Source: Kiritimatiellia bacterium
GTDB lineage: Bacteria; Verrucomicrobiota; Kiritimatiellia; RFP12; UBA1067
DNA length: 64,000 nucleotides
Direction of reading: 5' to 3'
Assembly (NCBI GenBank): GCA_027858965.1
Contig: JAQIBS010000144.1
Span: forward strand, 1-64,000
The translations under genes and the position numbers were made by a program. Positions 46,975 through 55,006 of this stretch are shown piece after piece (position 1 is the stretch's first letter; the number at the start of each line of letters is the position of its first letter). Below the pieces are notes generated by a model. That model worked only from the letters and a program-made list of their open reading frames with translations, made no database searches and was not told the DNA's origin.

Positions 46975-47517
46975 TCAGGTTATAAGCCGGTTGTCCGACT
47001 TCTTTAGAGACGGCGCCGCGGCGCCCCCCGGGTCCTCCGCAGTGCGGTTCCTTTGATGGGGGCGACTCCGGGCGCCGAAAATTGTTTTAAGATCTTCAAG
47101 ACGCAATCTTGAGCGGTTTCTGTCTATGACAGCCTGAAAAATCTCCTCCATGGTACGGCCCGACCGGAAAATATAATCTCGGCTGTGTTCAAGCTGATAC
47201 AATCTCCAGTCATACTTGAACCCTGTTCTGATCCGATCCTCTTCACGCATCGCGAAGGGAGTGACGACTCCGTAAACCCAGCGTCGGCAGAGCTCCTTTA
47301 TATTCTCTTCAAACCCAGGGGCGCACATTTTTTCGCTGTATCGTTGAATTGCCCGCTCGTCTCCGCCCACGAAGCAATTCCCGTCACAGACAAACTTGAT
47401 CCCTTTTTGCTGCAACTGACACTGAACCCATTCATGACCGTTGAGTATTCGACAGATTACTGTCATCACCGAAAAATGCGCGCCACCAAAGCCTGAATCC
47501 ACCAGGTGTCTGACCAA
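46975..47517 (-). CDS. hypothetical protein, possibly the 3' fragment of a larger gene
   Basis: The 180-codon frame starts at a TTG with no ribosome site and remains open upstream only to a TAA about 17 bases earlier. The text reads like the interior and end of a protein (VRHLVDSGFGGAHFSVMTV, NGHEWVQCQLQQKGIKFV, GNCFVGGDERA, YDWRLYQLEHSRDYIFRSG, DLKTIFGARSRPH). I do not recognise the family with certainty. The position next to a permease remnant and repeats suggests decayed accessory DNA. Confidence 0.4.
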   Translation of the reverse strand: MVRHLVDSGFGGAHFSVMTVICRILNGHEWVQCQLQQKGIKFVCDGNCFVGGDERAIQRYSEKMCAPGFEENIKELCRRWVYGVVTPFAMREEDRIRTGFKYDWRLYQLEHSRDYIFRSGRTMEEIFQAVIDRNRSRLRLEDLKTIFGARSRPHQRNRTAEDPGGAAAPSLKKSDNRLIT

Positions 47518-47577
47518 ATAAAAACATTCCGTTTAAAACTATTCTGTCAACGCAGTGTAACCAAGTAAGAGTGGCGT

Positions 47578-47597
47578 TTAAGTGTCTATCCACTTAA
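47578..47597. repeat. small hairpin in the 47518-47692 gap
   Basis: TTAAGTG/CACTTAA arms surround TCTATC. The rest of this gap shows no gene; GTGTAACC and GGCTACAC words recur around it. Confidence 0.4.
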
Positions 47598-47692
47598 CCG
47601 GCTACACTTACTCCATACCCTTAAACGGATACTCGTAAACGACCAGCTTACACGCTCCGTGACCGTCCTGGGGTCCTACAAGCCGTCGGCCA

Positions 47693-47898
47693 TTTAAACC
47701 CGTCAAACATTCAAACCGTTTTAACCACTTTAACCTTCAACCTCTTCTTCTATGCAACGCGAAGCGTTGTTGACTAAAGCTGCGACGTTTAAAACACAAC
47801 TGAACAATTAAAGACAATGGCAAGACATATCACAAGAGCTTAATTTGGTTGCCTTGTCTGCGTGCAACGCACAGGCAGGCGGCTGAAAGCAGCTTTAG
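47693..47898 (+). repeat. composite element, copy B
   Basis: It begins with a TTTAACC-type array (47693-47739: words TTTAAAC, TTTTAACC, TTTAACC). Hairpin CAACGC-GAA-GCGTTG (47755-47769) follows, then the module with ends CTAAAGCTGC (47774-47783) and GCAGCTTTAG (47889-47898). The core shares GCCTTGTCTGCGTGCAACGC with copy C in inverse. It lies about 110 bases before tRNA-Glu. Confidence 0.75.
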
Positions 47899-48008
47899 TA
47901 TATTTATTGTCATTTTTGTCAAAAATATAATTACCTGCAAAAATCACAAATTTGTACTTGATCCTATACACGCATAAGTGATATATTGCCAACTTATTCG
48001 ACACATAC

Positions 48009-48083
48009 ACGCTTATCGTCTATCGGTTAGGACCCAAGGTTTTCATCCTTGTAAGCGGAGTTCGACTCTCCGTAGGCGTGCCA
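48009..48083 (+). tRNA. tRNA-Glu (anticodon TTC)
   Basis: The cloverleaf can be folded by eye. The acceptor stem ACGCTTA (48009-48015) pairs with TAGGCGT. The D-stem is GTC/GAC, the anticodon stem CAAGG/CCTTG with loop TTTTCAT (anticodon TTC), and the T-stem CGGAG/CTCCG around TTCGACT. The discriminator is G and the CCA is encoded. Confidence 0.95.
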
Positions 48084-48096
48084 TTTACGTCGAACA

Positions 48097-48128
48097 AAAG
48101 ACTGCAACTAACCCTTGCGGTTTTTTTT
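48097..48128 (+). terminator. intrinsic terminator after tRNA-Glu
   Basis: An 11-bp stem AAAGACTGCAA (48097-48107) pairs with TTGCGGTTTTT (two G-T pairs) around CTAACCC and is followed by a run of T. It lies 14 bases after the tRNA. Confidence 0.85.
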
Positions 48129-48202
48129 GTGTCCTGATTTGACGAATCTCCCTTGTTTCGCTATTATCAGATCAAATGACTCCGCGTTGCGAAGTATTTA
48201 AA

Positions 48203-48255
48203 CTGTAGCTGGGGTCAGCAGACCCCGGACCGGCCTCTGCTGAGACCGGCTACAG
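48203..48255. repeat. double-hairpin (three-way-junction) repeat, divergent sequence
   Basis: Outer arms CTGTAGC (48203-48209) and GCTACAG (48249-48255) enclose hairpin GGGGTC-AGCA-GACCCC (48211-48226) and hairpin CCGG-CTC/GAG-CCGG (48230-48249). The sequence differs from the TGGAGGG family at 19115 and 61297, but the architecture is the same. Confidence 0.75.
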
Positions 48256-48275
48256 AGCCACCGTCCCTTCCATAA

Positions 48276-48386
48276 ACCGCCTAACAACCCAAAGCCTAAA
48301 GCCTAAAGCCTAACAGCCCAAAAGCCTAACAACCTAACAGCCTAACAACCTAACAGCCCAAAAGCCTAACAGCCTAACAGCCTAAA
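48276..48386. repeat. CCTAACA short tandem array running to a start codon
   Basis: About a dozen words of 7-9 bp (GCCTAAA, GCCTAACA, ACCTAACA, GCCCAAAA) fill 48276-48386 and end three bases before the ATG at 48390. It replaces any recognisable ribosome site and, if transcribed, would make up most of the 5' leader of the radical SAM gene. Confidence 0.75.
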
Positions 48387-48389
48387 AAA

Positions 48390-50192
48390 ATGATTCTTCT
48401 CATCACCCCCCCTTTTGTACAACTGAACACCCCCTATTCAGCGACCCCGGTTCTGACCGGTTTTCTCAAAGCTCAGGGCGTTGACGTTATTCAATCCGAC
48501 ATATCTCTCGATCTGGCGCTATCTCTATTCTCCCAGGCAGGATTGAGCCAAATTGCAGAAATATGCAAATGCAATCAGGAAAATACCACACTCGTAAACT
48601 TCTTTCTGAATAATCTAGAGCAATACACATCCACCATTGAGAGTGCTGTCTCTTTTCTGCAGGGAGCTAATGAAGCTGCCGGATGGCTGATTGCCCGACG
48701 CGGATATCTTCCTGAAGGCCCCTCGTTCAAGGCGCTTGAACCGGAGGGCGTTGAAATCAGTGCCGATGAGAACCTCAATGAGCTCTTTGGCGATCTAGGG
48801 GTCACTGACCGCGCCAAATATCTGGCAAGCCTCTATCTGGACGATATCGCACTGATTATCCGTGAAGGAGTTGACCCTGACTTCGGATTCTCCCGCTATG
48901 CCGAGAAGATCGCCTCTTCCGCCCCCTCCTTTGATCCTTTTTATAACCGCCTTAAAGAGACGCCCTCGTACATTGACGGTTTAACCGAGGCTTTCACTGT
49001 TGAAGCAATCAATAGGCACAAACCTGATATTGTCGGAATCACAATTCCATTTCCTGGCACGCTCTGCTCCGCTCTGCAAATAGCCAAAACCATTAAAAAT
49101 ACATTCCCTGACATCAGAGTCGTAATCGGCGGCGGTTATGTGAATACCGAGCTGCGCAATATGACCGATAAGCGGATCTTCGAAATTGTTGACGATATCA
49201 TCTACGATGAAGGATTTGCTCCATGGCTGGGAATCATAGGCAAAGGACCGTCCATACGCACAATCACCGCTAACTCAGATCTACCACAGACTTTCAATAC
49301 CCCTCCAGACCAACGCCCTCATCTCAAACCGGATTACAGCGGATTAAAACTCTCCGCCTACATCAACATGGTTGAGATGCCGAACCCGATGCACCGTATA
49401 TGGTCGGATGGCTGCTGGCTGAAACTGCAGCTCTCCAATGGCTGTTACTGGCACAAATGTGCGTTCTGCGATACATCGCTCGACTATATCCAACGCTATC
49501 ACGCACCTGAGATAGATGAGCTGATTGAAACCATTATCCAGCTAAAGGAGGAAACCGGTCTATCCGGTTTTCATTTCACCGACGAGGCACTGCCCCCTGC
49601 TCTAATACGTAAACTCTGTACCGAAATCATTGCCCGGAATATCACAATCACCTGGTGGGGTAATATCCGTTTCGAAAAAAACTTTGATCCTGAACTGGCA
49701 GATCTAATGGCGGCATCCGGCTGCATTGCAGTCACAGGAGGGATTGAATGTGCCAATGACCGTCTGCTCACCCTGATGAATAAAGGTGTTACACTTGCAG
49801 GAGTCACGAATGTCTGTGAAGCGCTCTCTAATGCTGGCATTCTAGTGCATGCCTACCTCATGTACGGGTTTCCCACACAAACCAGAGAAGAAACTATTCA
49901 GGCGCTGGATTTTGTGCGCGAACGCTTTGAGCAAGGGCACATTCAATCCGCCTACTGGCATCGCTTCGCACTCACAATCCACAGTCCTATTGCCAAAAAT
50001 CCGCAAAATTTCGGGATCGAACTGATTGAACAAGGCAACAGCCCTTACAAATCAATTTTTGCCATCAATGAAATTCCCTACCGGGAAACATCTGCACCGA
50101 ACCACGATAGACTCGGCATATCACTACGTCATGCTCTCTACAACTATATGCTGGGACTAGGACTCGATATTCCTGTAGAAGAGTGGTTCTGA
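48390..50192 (+). CDS. B12-binding-like radical SAM protein
   Basis: This 600-residue enzyme starts with MILLITPPFVQLNTPYSATP, a cobalamin-binding-type Rossmann opening, and has a second conserved block KPDIVGITIPFPGTLCSALQIA...VVIGGGYVN. The radical SAM cluster motif is GCYWHKCAFCD, spaced C-x4-C-x2-C and so differing from the usual C-x3-C-x2-C. Downstream GGIECANDRLLTLMNKG and HAYLMYGFPTQTREE are typical of this superfamily. The reaction is unknown. There is no ribosome site, and the start abuts a tandem word array. Confidence 0.8.
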   Translation: MILLITPPFVQLNTPYSATPVLTGFLKAQGVDVIQSDISLDLALSLFSQAGLSQIAEICKCNQENTTLVNFFLNNLEQYTSTIESAVSFLQGANEAAGWLIARRGYLPEGPSFKALEPEGVEISADENLNELFGDLGVTDRAKYLASLYLDDIALIIREGVDPDFGFSRYAEKIASSAPSFDPFYNRLKETPSYIDGLTEAFTVEAINRHKPDIVGITIPFPGTLCSALQIAKTIKNTFPDIRVVIGGGYVNTELRNMTDKRIFEIVDDIIYDEGFAPWLGIIGKGPSIRTITANSDLPQTFNTPPDQRPHLKPDYSGLKLSAYINMVEMPNPMHRIWSDGCWLKLQLSNGCYWHKCAFCDTSLDYIQRYHAPEIDELIETIIQLKEETGLSGFHFTDEALPPALIRKLCTEIIARNITITWWGNIRFEKNFDPELADLMAASGCIAVTGGIECANDRLLTLMNKGVTLAGVTNVCEALSNAGILVHAYLMYGFPTQTREETIQALDFVRERFEQGHIQSAYWHRFALTIHSPIAKNPQNFGIELIEQGNSPYKSIFAINEIPYRETSAPNHDRLGISLRHALYNYMLGLGLDIPVEEWF

Positions 50193-50244
50193 GCATGCTA
50201 TGCAGCAGGAATGCAGGGATTTAGGTTTTAAGCTATAGGAACTG

Positions 50245-50380
50245 AATATCCAATATCCAACAAGGAATATCCAACCGAACAAGTAAAACTCTTCGTAATA
50301 TATAATCCTGTAAATCGTAGTTTGCAGCCTCTCTTGGATATTGGGCGTTCCGTGTTGATTATTGGATATTGAAAAGCACC
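50245..50380. repeat. inverted ATATCCAA word pair
   Basis: AATATCCAATATCCAACAAGG (about 50246-50266) and a second AATATCCAACC (50267-50277) are inverted relative to CTTGGATATTGGGCG (50333-50347) and GATTATTGGATATTG (50357-50371). The arms could form a long imperfect hairpin at the 3' end of the radical SAM gene. Confidence 0.6.
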
Positions 50381-50425
50381 AGGGATACATGCTTGACCTG
50401 ATGTGATGCTTAACTTCGTGCCATA

Positions 50426-50479
50426 CAGGGCGGACCGTGGGCCACGGTCCCTCCAAAATACGGCATCCCGCTGGGATCA
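50426..50479. repeat. half double-hairpin repeat reaching the lnt stop codon
   Basis: Hairpin GGACCGT/ACGGTCC (50432-50450) followed by CCTCCA is the right half of the TGGAGGG family. A second small hairpin ATCCC-GCT-GGGAT (50465-50477) overlaps the first base of the lnt stop codon (TGA at 50477-50479, minus strand). Confidence 0.65.
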
Positions 50480-52129
50480 ATTCTCTTTCTTCAGCATTGC
50501 AAATCCAGCGACCAGTATCAATGCCACCATTCCCGGTATGGCCAGTATCCAGTCACCCATTTTTGCATAAGGCGCAGGCAGTGGCTGCGGCGGCACATAT
50601 ACCTGTGTCAGCAGAAAACCGTGGAAATCTGTATTCTTGTCACCTGACCTCAGTTCACGAACACGCCCCAGAACATCGACCACACACGAAACCCCTGAAT
50701 TGGCGGCACGCACCATGGGAATACCACACTCAACCGCCCGGAACACAGATTGCTGCAAATGCTGCTGAGGTTCAATTGAACCATTGAACCAGGCATCATT
50801 AGTCATCAATGCCAGTATGTTGGCACCAGCCTGCACCGATTTACGACTCAGTGACGGAAGTGTATCCTCAAAACAGATCAAAGAACCAACCATGATAGAG
50901 CGACCCTCTTTATCAGTAAGCTCAATCAGAGATGCATCTTTTCCGGCGGTACAGCTGATACCGGTAGGTGCCAGCTTCTGTAGAATAGGCAGCTGTTTAT
51001 CAAGGGGAATGTATTCGCCGAAAGGAACAAGATGCTGTTTACGGTAACGTCCCAGAACTTCTCCTTCCGCAGAGAACATCCAGGCGGCGTTGTAAAAAAG
51101 CAGACCTTCTGAGGCAGCCGCACTTTTCTCTGTTTTCTCGACTTCAAGAGTTCCTGTCAACAGAGCACTACCAGAGAGCCGAGCGCACTCCCGCACAAAT
51201 CTCATTGTTTGGCTATCGTAGGGAACCGCTCCGAAAATGGATGTCTCCGGCATGACGATCAGATGTGGCCTTGCGGCAGAGGCTAGTTTTATCTGCTCCT
51301 GCATCAGATCAAGCTGCGCGAGCATAGTCTCATCGTTATTAATAAAGATGCAGGGTGTGTTGGGTTGCACAAGAGCAATCCGCCAGGCGGGCTGAGATTT
51401 TTCAATCTGATCCCAGTTCTTAATACGATTCATTCCCCAGAGCCAGCAGATCAATACCAGAGTGAGAGGAATAAAACTCTCAGCGGATACCATCAAACGA
51501 ACACCCAGATTCTTTGAGTACATCTGGCCCTCCATCCTGAGAACCTTACGAACCAGCGGTGCAGCCGCCCTCTCAACAAGACTGGCAAGCGCACCGTTAA
51601 CCATAACAAGGAGAGCGGAGACACCGTAAACACCGGCCACAGAGGCAACTTGAATCAAAGCAATGTTTTCAACCTGGCTGACACCAAAGAAGTTCCAGGC
51701 AAAGCCGCTTAAAATCCAGCTCCTGATATACTCCGTTCCAACCCATAGCAACGGATCAACCAGTACAATCAGAGCAATGCGCTTAAGGGAGGAGCGCTCA
51801 TCGCACATCTGCCAGAGAGAGCTCGATGCAAAAGCAAAGAGAGCCATTAAAAAGGCACATGCAGCTGACAAAGCCACCTGCCCCAACACCACCAGATACC
51901 AAGGCCCCCCATTCTTAATAATCGCCGGAAACCAGCCAAGATTAAATACCCAGAAAAGCAACGCTGAAATAAAGACCCATTGGAAGGCGGCCTTCGGCTT
52001 GCAATAGCGAATGATCAACAGAAGCGGAACCAGTGCCAGCCAGGCACTGTCGCTCTGCGATGAAGGGGGAAATGAGGCCCACAATAAAAGTGAGCTGATG
52101 ATCACACCAATAATTTTAAGAACTATCAT
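50477..52129 (-). CDS. lnt: apolipoprotein N-acyltransferase
   Basis: This inner-membrane enzyme adds the third acyl chain to lipoproteins, a hallmark of bacteria with an outer membrane. The N-terminal half has six or so membrane helices. The C-terminal nitrilase domain has the Glu-Lys-Cys triad in MPETSIFGAVPYDSQ, GRYRKQHLVPFGEYIP and VGSLICFEDTLPSL. A final helix anchors the C-terminus. The 550 residues are normal. It is located downstream of rnr, separated by composite repeat E. Confidence 0.93.
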   Translation of the reverse strand: MIVLKIIGVIISSLLLWASFPPSSQSDSAWLALVPLLLIIRYCKPKAAFQWVFISALLFWVFNLGWFPAIIKNGGPWYLVVLGQVALSAACAFLMALFAFASSSLWQMCDERSSLKRIALIVLVDPLLWVGTEYIRSWILSGFAWNFFGVSQVENIALIQVASVAGVYGVSALLVMVNGALASLVERAAAPLVRKVLRMEGQMYSKNLGVRLMVSAESFIPLTLVLICWLWGMNRIKNWDQIEKSQPAWRIALVQPNTPCIFINNDETMLAQLDLMQEQIKLASAARPHLIVMPETSIFGAVPYDSQTMRFVRECARLSGSALLTGTLEVEKTEKSAAASEGLLFYNAAWMFSAEGEVLGRYRKQHLVPFGEYIPLDKQLPILQKLAPTGISCTAGKDASLIELTDKEGRSIMVGSLICFEDTLPSLSRKSVQAGANILALMTNDAWFNGSIEPQQHLQQSVFRAVECGIPMVRAANSGVSCVVDVLGRVRELRSGDKNTDFHGFLLTQVYVPPQPLPAPYAKMGDWILAIPGMVALILVAGFAMLKKEN

Positions 52130-52150
52130 ATTTTTTATGCACGATTTTTA

Positions 52151-52283
52151 TTTCTCACAGAGACACAGAGATCACAGAGTTTATGCCTTACTCTCTGTGG
52201 CCTCCGTGCCTCTGTGAGAAACATATTGTCTTAGCAACAAAATCTGTATCCAATCAGTTTGAATGCGGCTCTGCTGCACTGGC
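52151..52283 (+). repeat. composite element, copy E
   Basis: TTTCTCACAGAGACACAGAG (52151-52170) is imperfectly inverse to CCTCCGTGCCTCTGTGAGAA (52201-52220). The shared CTGTATCCAATCAGTTTG follows (52244-52261), then GCGGCTCTGCTGCACTG. It is arranged like copy D. A CTTTAGAAC array (52284-52312) follows up to the 3' end of rnr. Confidence 0.7.
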
Positions 52284-52312
52284 ACTTTAGAACTCTAGAA
52301 CTCTAGAACTTC
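52284..52312. repeat. CTTTAGAAC/CTCTAGAAC short tandem array
   Basis: Three near-identical words (CTTTAGAAC, TCTAGAAC, TCTAGAAC) end about ten bases before the rnr stop codon. The same word family lies before the FAD oxidase (1733-1778) and at the end of dnaK (57168-57203). Confidence 0.6.
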
Positions 52313-52322
52313 TCTTCGCTCT

Positions 52323-54671
52323 TCACTTCTTTCCACGTCCTGAGCTTCGGCTGCCTCTGGAGCCACCTCGACCAGATCCCCCTGAGCCACTCTTAAGACC
52401 ACTCTTAGTGCCGCTCTTGGCACCACCGCGGCTCTTACGATCTCCACCACGTGAAGCACCGCCTTTGCCTTTTTCTTTGCGATCAGCGCTTTTGATACCG
52501 TAACGTTTATTACCGGATGCAGAAGATGAACCACCGCGACCACCAGCCCGTCCTCTGGAATCTTCCGCTTTAACACTGCCAACAACACCAAAATCGGCAC
52601 GTCGCTGATTAAAGTCCACTTTAGCAACATAGACCTTCAACTGCATACCGACCTTGTAATTCTTGCCGCCGGCACTCAGTGATGCATTAGCATCATTGAA
52701 ACGCACAAAGTTCTTTGAAAGCATTGAGATATGTACCAGACCACCCATCGCAAGTGCCGGGATATCAATAAACACCCCGTAGTTGGTACACTTGGCTATT
52801 ACAGCATCATACTCCAGCAGTTTTTCATCATCAATCTGCTGCTGGAGATAGCGGAACTTCTTGATCTCAATCAACTGACGCGATGAATCATCGGCCAGCT
52901 GTTCTCTCTCAGTGGTCTGAAGCGCAATTCCATCCAACTCCTTTTGAGGCATTTTGCCGTTTTTGGTTGTCAGGAAATCAGCGAGCTGTCGATGCAGCAC
53001 CAGGTCAGGATAACGCCTGATGGGTGATGTAAAGTGAGCATAGAATTTTTTAGCCAAACCAAAGTGGCCAATCTTATCAGCCGCATAGATCGCCCGTTTC
53101 ATACTGCGTAGCACCAGCGTATTGGCATGGTATTTGAGCGGATGATTGGAGACTGACTTAATAAACGCAGCCATATTCTTTGGATCCTCCAGATTTCCTG
53201 GAGAAAATCCCAGCATCGACAGATTGGCCTGCAGCTCTTCCAGCTTCTCTTGATCCGGTGGTTCATGCAAACGGGCCAGAATCTTAATTCCGCGCGTCCA
53301 TAGCTCCGTAGCCACAGCTTCATTGGCAGCCACCATGCACTCTTCAATCAGCTGATGAGACTCATCATAGGGACGAATCAAAACATCCTTCAGCCGTTTA
53401 TCATCATCAAGAATAATCTCAGCCTCAGGGACTTCAAGATCAAGGGCTGCCATTGAAAAGCGATTCTGACGCAACTGGTTTGCAAGCTTCCATACATCCT
53501 TGATCAATTTGGGTGCTTCAGGCGGAACAACATCCAGCCCTTCAGGCCGCTTATCTTTCAGGATTTCCATCGCCTGTTCGTAGTTCAGACGCAGCTTTGA
53601 ACAAATCCGCGACTTCGTAAAGCTACGGCCAATCATATTGCCTTTTTCATCAAAGGTCATAAAAGCACTGAAGGTCAGGCGGTCCTCATCCGGACGCAGT
53701 GAGCAAACACCATTGGAGAGTTGCTCGGGAAGCATGGGTATGACCTTGTCCACCAGATAAATACTGGTACCGCGTTCACGGGCCTCAGTATCCAGCGCTG
53801 ACTTAGGACGCACAAAATGACTCACATCCGCAATATGCACTCCCAGAACCCGATTACCTTTTTCATCATAATCCAAAGAGATGGCATCATCAAAGTCACG
53901 GGCTGTGGCTGGGTCGATGGTGATAATAAAATCATTACGCAAATCTGCGCGTTTGCCAGGGCGTTTCAATCGGGCAGAGACATGCTCAGCCTCATCGATT
54001 ACGGCAGCTGGAAAGTCCAACGGCAGATCAAACTGACGTATGACCACCTCGGTATCCAGAGAGGGCTGGTCAGCCGGACCGATCACATCAACAATCTCCC
54101 CTTCCGGGGCAACGTACTTATTTTTCCAACCGGTAAAGTGTACCACCACGCGATCAAGCGGCTTGGCCCCATTAAAGGAGGGAACATAAAAATCTTTACT
54201 GTAAACTGGATTCAAAGGAACCACATACAGAAACTTACCGGTTGTATAGAGAGTGCCGACAACATCACGCGCAGAGCGTTCAACAATCTTAATCACCTTG
54301 CCCTTCATCTCGTCGCCATCGCGATAGAGACGCAGAGTTACGACATCACCCGGCAGTGATGTTCCCAGATTATCCTTTTCAACCCAGATACGTTTGCTTG
54401 TATCAGGATCAACCAGAAATCCCGCGCCATTACGAACCATGCGCAGAGATCCCGTCACAAGATCCGCCTGTTTACCAAGAGTATAGACCTGCCCCTTGCG
54501 AATCTCAACAATCTGCCCTGTCAACACCATCTTACGCAGGGTTTCATGCAAACGGCTAATCTGCTTTCCGCGCATTCCAAAAGTGGAACAAATCTCCTGG
54601 GCAGTCCATGTACTCTCCGGCTCAGATTCGAACAAATACTGAACAGCTATCATCTCTTTATCATTTTTCAT
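52323..54671 (-). CDS. rnr: ribonuclease R
   Basis: This is a processive 3'-5' exoribonuclease degrading structured RNA. I place the start at 54671 (MKNDKEMIAVQYLF), eight codons inside the longest frame. In order: an N-terminal helix-turn-helix, two cold-shock OB folds, the RNB catalytic domain with DPATARDFDDAISLD, a C-terminal S1 domain (YDAVIAKCTNYGVFIDI...), then an unusual tail of about 75 residues very rich in Gly, Ser, Arg and Lys (RGRAGGRGGSSSASG... ending RGKK), probably RNA-binding. The length of about 782 is normal with this tail. Confidence 0.95.
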   Translation of the reverse strand: MKNDKEMIAVQYLFESEPESTWTAQEICSTFGMRGKQISRLHETLRKMVLTGQIVEIRKGQVYTLGKQADLVTGSLRMVRNGAGFLVDPDTSKRIWVEKDNLGTSLPGDVVTLRLYRDGDEMKGKVIKIVERSARDVVGTLYTTGKFLYVVPLNPVYSKDFYVPSFNGAKPLDRVVVHFTGWKNKYVAPEGEIVDVIGPADQPSLDTEVVIRQFDLPLDFPAAVIDEAEHVSARLKRPGKRADLRNDFIITIDPATARDFDDAISLDYDEKGNRVLGVHIADVSHFVRPKSALDTEARERGTSIYLVDKVIPMLPEQLSNGVCSLRPDEDRLTFSAFMTFDEKGNMIGRSFTKSRICSKLRLNYEQAMEILKDKRPEGLDVVPPEAPKLIKDVWKLANQLRQNRFSMAALDLEVPEAEIILDDDKRLKDVLIRPYDESHQLIEECMVAANEAVATELWTRGIKILARLHEPPDQEKLEELQANLSMLGFSPGNLEDPKNMAAFIKSVSNHPLKYHANTLVLRSMKRAIYAADKIGHFGLAKKFYAHFTSPIRRYPDLVLHRQLADFLTTKNGKMPQKELDGIALQTTEREQLADDSSRQLIEIKKFRYLQQQIDDEKLLEYDAVIAKCTNYGVFIDIPALAMGGLVHISMLSKNFVRFNDANASLSAGGKNYKVGMQLKVYVAKVDFNQRRADFGVVGSVKAEDSRGRAGGRGGSSSASGNKRYGIKSADRKEKGKGGASRGGDRKSRGGAKSGTKSGLKSGSGGSGRGGSRGSRSSGRGKK

Positions 54672-54845
54672 AATGCAATCTCTTTTGTAGTGCAACGCTC
54701 TGTGGGAACGCTGTATCTTAAGGCTCCAGACCTTGAGCTATAATGGTAAATTATAACACAGCCCCTCCCCGTCGCAACGAAATATTGCAAAAAGATACAA
54801 GTTAGCAAAAAACCTCAGATCCTAACTGTCTTTTCAGGGTGGATT

Positions 54846-54871
54846 GCGGACCGTGGGCCAAGGTCCCTCCA
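54846..54871. repeat. half double-hairpin repeat (degenerate)
   Basis: GCGGACCGTGGGCCAAGGTC followed by CCTCC matches the right half of the TGGAGGG family with one stem mismatch (GGACCGT/AAGGTCC). A degenerate GATCTCCGCGCCTCTGCGAG, akin to a CACAGAG arm, follows at 54882-54901. The rest of the 54672-55006 gap contains the rnr leader and the groL terminator. Confidence 0.55.
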
Positions 54872-54942
54872 GCTCTCTGCGATCTCCGCGCCTCTGCGAG
54901 GGTAAGAACCAAACCAGAAATTATCACGCACGCAGCAAACTC

Positions 54943-54980
54943 AACAAAAAAAAGCGGATGCCGAAGCATCCGCCTTTTTT
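54943..54980 (-). terminator. intrinsic terminator of groL
   Basis: The 8-bp stem GCGGATGC (54954-54961) / GCATCCGC (54966-54973) around CGAA is flanked by A8 on one side and T6 on the other. It lies 27 bases past the groL stop on the minus strand. Confidence 0.88.
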
Positions 54981-55006
54981 AGAATTTCGCTGAAATCAGC
55001 GGCATA

